This document shows positions 6,926-12,167 of a stretch of DNA of 35,138 nucleotides, one piece after another; within the stretch, counting starts at the first letter, position 1, and each line of letters opens with the position of its first letter. The notes beneath the pieces are model-generated. The model was not told the DNA's origin. It ran no database searches and saw nothing but the letters and a program-made list of their open reading frames with translations. This stretch comes from a virus, in IMG/VR virus record IMGVR_UViG_3300029319_000199, positions 1 through 35,138 of that record, one strand, 5' to 3'. A program made the position numbers and the translations under genes.

Positions 6926-7138
6926 TCATTCTCCGGCTTCTTCTTCAGGCGCTGGTTCTTTAGCCGGTTCCTCTACAGGAGCGGCTTCTTCTGGTTCTGA
7001 AGCAGATTCTTCTACAGGAGCAGCTTCCTCTTCACCCATGAAGTGACAAGTGCCCAGGGAGGAAGAAACCACGATAACTCCGCCAACGAGGGCGACTTTC
7101 AAGTTGAGTTTCTCTTTCAGTTCTTTCAGTTTGCTCAT
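6926..7138 (-). CDS. single-span membrane protein with acidic tail
   Basis: This gene encodes 70 aa starting at MSKLKELKEK. A basic N-terminus is followed by a hydrophobic span (VALVGGVIVVSSSLG, about 15-29), a cysteine, and a strongly acidic Pro/Ala/Glu tail with repeated AAPVEE units. The DNA repeats accordingly (TCTACAGGAGC near 6972 and 7011). The residue before Cys is Thr, so a lipoprotein signal is doubtful. It follows the L,D-transpeptidase-like gene by 2 nt and ends the late operon. This position and shape would suit a spanin-like or envelope lysis protein, but that is inference. A longer in-frame start at 7183 would overlap the upstream gene. Confidence 0.6.
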   Translation of the reverse strand: MSKLKELKEKLNLKVALVGGVIVVSSSLGTCHFMGEEEAAPVEESASEPEEAAPVEEPAKEPAPEEEAGE

Positions 7139-7140
7139 TT

Positions 7141-7734
7141 TTACCAGTCCGTAATCAGGGTGTAGGTGAATGAGGGCGACCAAGTAGGATGGGTTTCAAT
7201 CTGCTTGTGGCAAAGTGCGATAAGCTCGTCGAAATCTTTACTTCGAGCGAAGACTTGGCACCCTGCGGACCACTTATCTACTTGCGTCGAGTTTGCGCCA
7301 GCCTTGTGGATGTTGCAGCCGAAGAAACCTTCTTGGATCGTGTCTGGGTCCATGTCGAGAACGTCATCTCGGTTACCGTCACGATAGACTTTGATTTTAC
7401 CGTTTCGCTGGCAGAGCGCCTCGTACTTACCTCGATGTAAGTCGAGCTTGTACACTCCCCGGTACTGGCCCGGGACGACGATTGCTGTGCCTGCTTCAGT
7501 TCCGTAAACTTCAGGGTTTTCAAGACAAAACTTCCCCGGATCAGTGGTGGCGGCCCAGTATTTCACTACCCAGGGCCCATCTTCCTCTTCTCGATATACG
7601 CAGCACAAGAAATCGTTGAACGAGTTGACGTTCTGGCTGTTTCGGATGCCGATGATGTTCAGATTATAGGCGTGGCCACCATCGAAAATACGATAGCCCA
7701 GGGATTGGACGTGTTTCAAAAGCGCAGGGATCAT
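7141..7734 (-). CDS. L,D-transpeptidase-like cell-wall enzyme, candidate endolysin
   Basis: This gene encodes 197 aa from MIPALLKHV. The start is set by an ATGA overlap with the upstream gene and AGGAG 11 nt before. The core has YRGVYKLDLHRGKYEALCQ (91-109), KVYRDGNRD (115-123), then NIHKAG (H143) and WSAGCQVF (S156, G158, C159). An H...SxGC arrangement with a catalytic-looking cysteine resembles the YkuD L,D-transpeptidase active site, which acts on peptidoglycan stem peptides. There is no signal peptide. It lies among holin-like and membrane genes, so a lytic role is likely. Phage proteins with this motif are known to me only as uncharacterised, so the enzymatic activity is inferred. Confidence 0.6.
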   Translation of the reverse strand: MIPALLKHVQSLGYRIFDGGHAYNLNIIGIRNSQNVNSFNDFLCCVYREEEDGPWVVKYWAATTDPGKFCLENPEVYGTEAGTAIVVPGQYRGVYKLDLHRGKYEALCQRNGKIKVYRDGNRDDVLDMDPDTIQEGFFGCNIHKAGANSTQVDKWSAGCQVFARSKDFDELIALCHKQIETHPTWSPSFTYTLITDW

Positions 7735-7958
7735 TGGTGTTTGATCTCCTGGACTTTCTGGAACATGAGATCGCATAGCATATCAACAGCGAATCCAATG
7801 ATCTTCTCCTCCTGCCGCTCATTGAGCAGCGGGAGATTTATATGCTCGTTGATGAACTTTACAACCCAGGCTTTCTTTTTCTTCCCCGTCTTAGGGCCCG
7901 GGAAAAGATCTTCGGCCATGATGATCGCTTGCTGAAGGATTTTTCCTTTATTCTTCAT
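7731..7958 (-). CDS. small helical protein resembling LLH-type phage holin C-termini
   Basis: This gene encodes 75 aa from MKNKGKILQQ. A longer reading frame to 8051 would run into the upstream gene and gives an odd Arg/Cys-rich start. The pattern AEDLFPGPKTGKKKKAWVV, LPLLNERQEEKIIGFAVDMLCDLM recalls the soluble C-terminal part of LLH-family phage holins (AE..F..G.GKEKK..V). The transmembrane helix of that family is absent. It overlaps the cell-wall enzyme gene by ATGA, supporting a linked role. It could be a lysis regulator or an unrelated helical protein. Confidence 0.5.
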   Translation of the reverse strand: MKNKGKILQQAIIMAEDLFPGPKTGKKKKAWVVKFINEHINLPLLNERQEEKIIGFAVDMLCDLMFQKVQEIKHQ

Positions 7959-7960
7959 GA

Positions 7961-8587
7961 TTATGACCTCGGTGCTGGGGCAGGAGTGGGTGCAGGCGCG
8001 GGCGCAGCAGCAGGTTTCTCTGCGATTGCGGATTGGACGATGTCGAGACAACGCTTGAGTCCTTCTGGCATACCATCATCTCGGGCAATGACCTTGACGT
8101 TGTACTTAGCCGAGTTGTCAGAAGATCGAGTGTTCTCGCTCTTGGCAGAAATAGAACCATGGATCTTCACGTCAACACTAACCGGGCCCCAACCAGCTTT
8201 GACATGAGTGTCGATGGCTGCTTCATAGTCTCGGCTACTCTTCTCCGAAGTGCTGGACTTCACTTCCATCGTAAAGTCGACTTCGACCTCTTTTACTTGG
8301 AGAGAGGGAGTGTTGAGAATCGCCAGGATTGGAACATCGAGCTGATTTGTGACTTCGGTATACCCGCCGTTGCCATCGTTGACGGGCTTGGAGTAAGTGA
8401 AATCAACAGTCCGGGCTTTGAGAGCGCCACTGGAATCGGCTTCGAGACCGACGTTCTGGATAAAGTCAGCAGTGGCCTTAGCGAGTTGAACTTGCGAGTC
8501 ACAAGCTGCTTTGAGTGGACCGCCAATAAGCTGATCCATGGGGAGGCCACCGAACTGGTCGGACATTTTTACGAGACCATCTGCCAT
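7961..8587 (-). CDS. DUF2589-like protein A
   Basis: This gene encodes 208 aa. It opens with a helix (GLPMDQLIGGPLKAACDSQ, then LAKATADFIQNVG) and continues with beta strands: ARTVDFTYSKP, LDVPILAILNTPSLQVKEVEVDF, TMEVKSSTSEKS, AGWGPVSVDVKIHG. This matches my memory of the DUF2589 family, which is of unknown function. The tail is Ala/Pro-rich. GGAGAGAACA precedes ATG. The upstream neighbour (8597-9085) has the same helix-then-VP-strand plan and looks like a paralogue. Location: between the lysine-rich block and the lysis-like genes. A virion or assembly role is possible, and no catalytic motif is seen. Confidence 0.6.
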   Translation of the reverse strand: MADGLVKMSDQFGGLPMDQLIGGPLKAACDSQVQLAKATADFIQNVGLEADSSGALKARTVDFTYSKPVNDGNGGYTEVTNQLDVPILAILNTPSLQVKEVEVDFTMEVKSSTSEKSSRDYEAAIDTHVKAGWGPVSVDVKIHGSISAKSENTRSSDNSAKYNVKVIARDDGMPEGLKRCLDIVQSAIAEKPAAAPAPAPTPAPAPRS

Positions 8588-8596
8588 TGTTCTCTC

Positions 8597-9085
8597 CTAC
8601 GGAAGTAGTTTGATGAGTTGATTGTCGATTCGAGCATAACCTTCTGGGGGCTCTTGCCCCTTGAAAGTGATTGAAATCTTAGCAGTATTTCGCTTCTTAG
8701 CGAACCACCCATTTCCTCCAATCGAGGGATTTATCTTCAGCTTGCGATGTACGCAGCCGATGTCGGCTCCATCTTCCATGCCCTGGAGTTCGATGTCCAT
8801 CTCGACCGTCATCTGTTCAATGGCGAGGGACTGTCCAGTCACCAATGTTTGCATTGGAACTTGGATGTCCTGCTCAGTCTGTTTGCCCTCAACCCAAACG
8901 GGCAAACGAACAGTCACCATCCTGGGCTTATAGATGGGAGTTCCGTCTTCCGCCTTCTCGTCCGTGGCTATCCAGTACTCTTCTTTGCGGATGTTATCGA
9001 GTTCATGCTGCTCTGCGATGTCAGTAGATTTTACTACTGCCTCTTGAATCGCTCCGACAAACTCGTCGAGAGAAAAATGTGCCAT
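8597..9085 (-). CDS. DUF2589-like protein B
   Basis: This gene encodes 162 aa. The N-terminal helix (LDEFVGAIQEAVVKSTDIAEQHELDNI) is followed by MVTVRLPVWV, then IQVPMQTLVTGQSLAIEQMTVEMDIELQG, a strand pattern parallel to that in protein A, and later LKINPSIGG and AKISITFKG. DUF2589-type genes often occur as adjacent unequal pairs, which fits here; the family function is unknown. GAGGAACAGGC precedes the ATG. The gene begins just after a stable hairpin at 9100-9127, so the pair may have its own message segment. Confidence 0.55.
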   Translation of the reverse strand: MAHFSLDEFVGAIQEAVVKSTDIAEQHELDNIRKEEYWIATDEKAEDGTPIYKPRMVTVRLPVWVEGKQTEQDIQVPMQTLVTGQSLAIEQMTVEMDIELQGMEDGADIGCVHRKLKINPSIGGNGWFAKKRNTAKISITFKGQEPPEGYARIDNQLIKLLP

Positions 9086-9099
9086 GCCTGTTCCTCGTT

Positions 9100-9127
9100 G
9101 AAGTCGCTAAAGTTGGGACGCGACTTC
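9100..9127 (-). promoter_or_regulatory. intercistronic hairpin before the DUF2589-like pair
   Basis: GAAGTCGC pairs with GCGACTTC (8 bp, perfect) around a 12-nt loop, directly between the stop codon at 9128 and the ribosome site of the next gene. No U-run follows it on the minus strand, so a processing or stability element is more likely than a terminator. Confidence 0.5.
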
Positions 9128-9403
9128 TTACTTGTTCATTTTCTTTTTGACGCTCTCACGGACAGCAGATGTCTTCTTGTGAAGACCGTGGTCAGCGTGT
9201 TGCTTTCCTTTCTTAGTCGCTTCTCGTTTTTTTCTATTTGCAGCTTTGAGCTTTTGTCGCCCCGCTTTCGTAGACTGAAGCCTTTTGATCTTATCTTTAG
9301 GCGCGTAGACCTCTCCGGTATCCCCGCTCTTTTTGCCCGAGGGGGTGGTCCATTCTTGTTTGGTCCAGGTATCCAGAGACTTTTGGGTCTTCGTCTTCGC
9401 CAT
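9128..9403 (-). CDS. lysine-rich protein, second half of a DUF5872-like pair
   Basis: This gene encodes 91 aa, highly basic. LDTWTKQEWTTPSGKKSGDTGEVY followed by KLKAANRKKREATKKGKQHADHG matches the C-terminal half of the DUF5872-type proteins I recall from large DNA viruses and phages. The N-terminal half is encoded by the gene directly upstream, and the two join by a TAATG overlap. Its many Lys/Arg residues suggest nucleic-acid binding. No enzymatic motif is present. A virion DNA-binding or condensing role is inference. Confidence 0.6.
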   Translation of the reverse strand: MAKTKTQKSLDTWTKQEWTTPSGKKSGDTGEVYAPKDKIKRLQSTKAGRQKLKAANRKKREATKKGKQHADHGLHKKTSAVRESVKKKMNK

Positions 9404-9633
9404 TAGTTCTTGTAGCCCCCGCCCGCTTCTTTGTACTGCTTCGCGAGCATCTGAGCCTTACGGGCAGACCACTGTCCGGCTTTACCGCCCTTGCTTCCGG
9501 CTTTGATCTTCTCAAAAAGACGCTTACGCATTCCGGGTTTAGTGTAGTTCCCAGATTCGTTTACTCGGCTTTCGCCTTTTTTGTAAGCCTTCTTTGCGGC
9601 TTTCTTCCGCATTTTCTTGAGCTTAGTAGGCAC
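9403..9633 (-). CDS. lysine-rich protein, first half of a DUF5872-like pair
   Basis: This gene encodes 76 aa with a GTG start at 9633 (AAGG six bases upstream), overlapping the preceding gene by 11 nt. An internal ATG at 9612 is the alternative. The conserved block GSKGGKAGQWSARKAQMLAKQYKEAGGGY (split here as GSKGGKAGQWSARKAQML and AKQYKEAGGGY) is the hallmark of DUF5872-type proteins. In the single-chain versions I recall, it is followed by the KWTKEKW part that is encoded here by the next gene. It is strongly basic, and its function is unknown. Confidence 0.65.
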   Translation of the reverse strand: MPTKLKKMRKKAAKKAYKKGESRVNESGNYTKPGMRKRLFEKIKAGSKGGKAGQWSARKAQMLAKQYKEAGGGYKN

Positions 9634-9898
9634 TTCCGCCCTTCTTCTTGCTCTTGGCCATTGCGTTTTTCGCAGCGTCGTTTCGCATTTCTTTCAGGGA
9701 CTTCTTCTTTCCCTTTTTCTTGCCTTTGCCTTTCATTGCTTTTTCCTTCGCTTCTTCTGAAAGTTCTCCCATGTGGAACAACTTCACTGAAGAGTCTGAG
9801 TGTTCTTTGCCCGAATGGAGAGACCCATCGGGCATTTTGTGAGTTTCTCCCTCGTAGAGAGTTCCGTCTTCTTTATAGTGCTGTACACCTTCAGCCAT
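9623..9898 (-). CDS. small lysine-rich protein
   Basis: This gene encodes 91 aa. The first half is polar (ETHKMPDGSLHSGKEHSDSS, then LFHMGELSEEAKEKA). The second half is almost entirely Lys/Gly/Ala (KGKGKKKGKKKSLKEMRNDAAKNAMAKSKKKGG). AGGAG lies 6 nt before the ATG. It belongs to the block of four basic proteins at 9128-10216. The tail resembles unstructured DNA-binding tails. I do not recognise a named family. Confidence 0.6.
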   Translation of the reverse strand: MAEGVQHYKEDGTLYEGETHKMPDGSLHSGKEHSDSSVKLFHMGELSEEAKEKAMKGKGKKKGKKKSLKEMRNDAAKNAMAKSKKKGGSAY

Positions 9899-9907
9899 GA
9901 TCTTCTC

Positions 9908-10216
9908 CTACCACTTCACACGATTTGCCCAGTAAGCTGCGCTCATCTTGCCTTTCTTGATGTTTTTCTGATGTCGAGACTTGAAGCTCTTACGCTTCTT
10001 CTTCATACGATCTGATTCTCCAGCCTTGGGCTTTCCTGCCGTGCTGGCTCCTTGTTCCCCGAAACGGATCAACTTGGTCTTATCACCTTCTTTGGCCATG
10101 ACCATGTGACTCTTTTTCGGGTGGTCCGGAGTTCTCTTGGGCTTGTTGAACCCCTTGAGATTGTGCTTCTTGATGGCATTTTTGGCTGCCTTCATTCGAC
10201 TTTCTTTCATGCTCAT
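9908..10216 (-). CDS. small lysine-rich phage protein
   Basis: This gene encodes 102 aa. The motifs FNKPKRTPDHPKKSH, VMAKEGDKTKLIRFGEQG and FKSRHQKNIKKGKMSAAYWANRVKW form a set I recall as a small conserved, uncharacterised family in environmental phages. It is very basic, with an aromatic-rich C-terminus. Its ATG overlaps the TGA of the 52-aa membrane protein (ATGA), so expression is coupled to the holin-like pair. A DNA-binding structural role would fit the composition; it has not been shown. Confidence 0.65.
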   Translation of the reverse strand: MSMKESRMKAAKNAIKKHNLKGFNKPKRTPDHPKKSHMVMAKEGDKTKLIRFGEQGASTAGKPKAGESDRMKKKRKSFKSRHQKNIKKGKMSAAYWANRVKW

Positions 10217-10371
10217 TCGACTGCCTTCAGTACTCTCTCGAAGAGTTCTTCGTACTTCCTCGTCATCTTAGTGAGTTGTACGCCCATCTTCTTGTTCTGA
10301 TAGATGAGATAAAAGATAAACATGCCGGTAATACCGAGATCAATGAGTTGTGCGATGAACTCGGATTCCAC
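10213..10371 (-). CDS. 52-aa single-span membrane protein, BhlA/holin-like
   Basis: This gene has a GTG start directly after the upstream TAG, with GGAGG five bases before the GTG. The 52-aa product begins ESEFIAQLIDLG and has one hydrophobic segment (ITGMFIFYLIYQ, residues 14-25) followed by a charged helix (LTKMTRKYEELFERVLKAVE). An N-terminal span plus charged helical tail is the BhlA-type holin or bacteriocin-associated layout. It sits immediately downstream of an XhlA-like gene and overlaps the next by ATGA. The role, membrane permeabilisation at lysis, is inferred from topology and pairing. Confidence 0.65.
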   Translation of the reverse strand: MESEFIAQLIDLGITGMFIFYLIYQNKKMGVQLTKMTRKYEELFERVLKAVE

Positions 10372-10563
10372 CTAAACCTCCATAAGAAGCGCAATAGCCT
10401 GAACTAAGACTACAGCCGCGACGATTACACCTTGGGCTTTATGGAGTTCTTTCTTGATGCCTTGAATATCCTGGCGAATCGCAGACACTTCTTCCTCTAC
10501 CGTGTCTACTCGTTGGCCCAACACGGCTACATCAGTCTCCAGTTTTCGCACACGTTGTTCCAT
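10372..10563 (-). CDS. XhlA-like coiled-coil membrane protein
   Basis: This gene encodes 63 aa. The N-terminal heptads (VRKLETDVAVLGQRVDTVEEEVSAI, shown in parts as VRKLETDVAVL and VDTVEEEVSAI) form a coiled coil over about residues 4-42. A C-terminal hydrophobic helix, VIVAAVVLVQAIALLM, follows. This order matches haemolysin XhlA-type proteins, which act with a holin at the membrane. The next gene, one base after its stop, is the 52-aa holin-like protein. Together they form a plausible two-component membrane lysis unit, about 2.4 kb away from the candidate endolysin. Confidence 0.65.
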   Translation of the reverse strand: MEQRVRKLETDVAVLGQRVDTVEEEVSAIRQDIQGIKKELHKAQGVIVAAVVLVQAIALLMEV

Positions 10564-10572
10564 AAATCACTC

Positions 10573-10851
10573 CTACAGTTTGCCCCGCAGATACCAGAAT
10601 TTTTCTTCAGATGACGCTTCCGTAAATGAACAGATGTCATGGTACTGCATTTCGAATTCAATCTCGTTTGGCTTCGCTGCAAGTAAATCATTCACACGAT
10701 TGAATGTGGCTTCGATCAGGACAAAACTTGAGTATTTGCTTGCTTTAGAAGTAGTGCCCATCGAAACTCCCCAAAGTTCCCGGGCTTCGACTGCTGCTGT
10801 GATTTCATCTGCTGCTGCACTGCTTCCAGCATCGAACATGATCATATCCAT
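10573..10851 (-). CDS. hypothetical protein, 92 aa
   Basis: This is a mixed alpha/beta small protein (SSAAADEITAAVEARELWGV, SKYSSFVLIEATFNRVNDLLA, IEFEMQYHDICSF). It has no membrane span, catalytic motif or recognised family. It starts 3 nt after the stop of the 323-aa virion-like protein, with GGAG 8 nt before ATG. The compact beta strands with SSFVLIEATF recall small decoration or appendage proteins. The position, between virion genes and the holin-like pair, allows either a structural or an accessory role. Confidence 0.6.
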   Translation of the reverse strand: MDMIMFDAGSSAAADEITAAVEARELWGVSMGTTSKASKYSSFVLIEATFNRVNDLLAAKPNEIEFEMQYHDICSFTEASSEEKFWYLRGKL

Positions 10852-10854
10852 GGG

Positions 10855-11826
10855 TTACTCCGGACTAAAAGCTTCACGATTCGAGAGCGGTTGTATAAGG
10901 TAGCGCAGAGATTTGCACCTTACGGAAAAGATGTTCCCGTTGGAATTGTTCTGTGCGCCAAAAGCTATCGCGATGTGAACATATCGATCATTCGCTCCAG
11001 TAAATTGATGGGCGCTACCACTGTTGGAGCCCTGAGTTGGACCGAGAAAACGAGCGCGAGGGTTTGTCGTTGAGTACGAACCTCCAGAAATCCAACATCG
11101 GTCAGAGCTGTTTCGGCTTGTAGCACCAAAGGTAGCTTGAAAGATAACGCAATTGTGATCGACGGTACGTTGCGGATTGAATTGACACTTCCAAGTTGCG
11201 CCCCCAGACGATGACTGAGCGTTTCCAGTCAAGTAGCCGGATTTGTATAAATTGGCGTTCGTAGTAGACGTGGGGTCGTTGTTGAAGTTCTTGAAACACC
11301 TTGCGAAAACATACCCACTCGTCTGATGTGGCAGTCCTGGAGACCCACTCTGATCCGAAGCATAATGACAGAAGCCGACATAGACCTGCCCATTTTGGCC
11401 GTAACCATTATCAGACTCATTCCCCACGGGGCCAGTGATGGGAGTATCGTCCATCAGCAGTTCGACTTTGATCGAAAACTGTTCAGGGTAAACCTCATTT
11501 GCGCTAACGCCAGAAGGCTCGGCAAGACCGCACTCCTCATAGGGTTTGAGGTAAGTTTTCAGAATATAGAAAGTGCCTCTGTTAGTGCCGGGTCCGATCT
11601 GCTTATTGATGCCATCATTGGTCATGTTGTAGGTGAGAACACCGCCTGCGCTGCTAAGGGTTCCGTCTCCTCCACCCAGTCCGTCTTGCCTTTGCCAAAG
11701 ACTGCTGTCATGAATGTCGACTGTAGTCCAATCGCGATAAGGATTACCGCCACCACCACCGCCGCCCCCAGCTTCTGGCTTAGGAAAGGTTCTCGTGGAT
11801 GTGCTTGAAGGAGATGTTCTTGCCAT
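10855..11826 (-). CDS. putative virion surface protein with Gly-rich linker
   Basis: This gene encodes 323 aa. A Ser/Thr-rich start leads into a run of eight glycines (about 20-27), then a long beta-rich domain with many Asn, Ser, Gly and aromatic residues (YVGFCHYASDQSG, NGNIFSVRCKSLRYLIQ). The composition and all-beta pattern fit a lectin-like/concanavalin-type domain of a tail spike, fibre or capsid surface protein. The C-terminal strand, FSVRCKSLRYLI, resembles the ends of the virion proteins at 24123-25567. It overlaps the upstream HNH-like gene by TAATG. A host-binding function is plausible only. Confidence 0.55.
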   Translation of the reverse strand: MARTSPSSTSTRTFPKPEAGGGGGGGGNPYRDWTTVDIHDSSLWQRQDGLGGGDGTLSSAGGVLTYNMTNDGINKQIGPGTNRGTFYILKTYLKPYEECGLAEPSGVSANEVYPEQFSIKVELLMDDTPITGPVGNESDNGYGQNGQVYVGFCHYASDQSGSPGLPHQTSGYVFARCFKNFNNDPTSTTNANLYKSGYLTGNAQSSSGGATWKCQFNPQRTVDHNCVIFQATFGATSRNSSDRCWISGGSYSTTNPRARFLGPTQGSNSGSAHQFTGANDRYVHIAIAFGAQNNSNGNIFSVRCKSLRYLIQPLSNREAFSPE

Positions 11827-12167
11827 TATGACTTCCTCATAGATTTTCTTTTATTCGCTCGAATCGACATTGAGATCTTCTTCTTGATTTCTTTTATATC
11901 AGACCTGTCATCGTCCCAGTAGTTCTCATTGTCTTTTGCCTTCTGAACGACTACTCGACCCCCATTCTTAGAATGCCCACTGGGAGAGTGAAGCTCTTTG
12001 CCATCTCCCTTTTTGACCCGACCTTCTTTTTCTGCTTTTCTTCTCTGACGGTTCCTGTCGTTCTTCTTTCGGACAGCTTCCGGATCTTTCTTCTGCTGCT
12101 TGTATTCACAAGCGTAATCTCTTTTTTTTGACCCATTATGACTTGGGCAACTACTGGAACCATTCAT
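11826..12167 (-). CDS. small basic protein of an HNH-like phage family, motif eroded
   Basis: This gene encodes 113 aa, highly basic. KRDYACEYKQQKKDPEAVRKK, then RQRRKAEKEGRVKKGDGKE and a later VVVQKAKDNENY match a small phage family whose members usually read GDGKEVDHK...NN...SNLRVVSRSKNR, an HNH-like fold. Here the HNH residues are replaced (GKELHSPSGHSKNGG), so nuclease activity is doubtful. A basic tail (IRANKRKSMRKS) follows. The gene overlaps both neighbours (ATGA and TAATG). It may be a DNA-binding virion protein. Confidence 0.6.
   Translation of the reverse strand: MNGSSSCPSHNGSKKRDYACEYKQQKKDPEAVRKKNDRNRQRRKAEKEGRVKKGDGKELHSPSGHSKNGGRVVVQKAKDNENYWDDDRSDIKEIKKKISMSIRANKRKSMRKS

Noticed and set aside
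6926-7138. Lipoprotein signal (LGTC) in the acidic membrane protein
   Set aside because: Thr before Cys does not fit the usual lipobox (Gly, Ala or Ser at that position), so lipidation was not claimed.
8033-8608. Plus-strand open frame of 191 codons
   Set aside because: It is antisense to the DUF2589-like gene 7961-8587, which has a good ribosome site and family-like pattern; the plus frame has none.
9403-9633. Sequencing frameshift as the cause of the split DUF5872-like gene
   Set aside because: The TAATG junction and coherent ends of both proteins look like normal gene coupling, though reads would be needed to exclude it.
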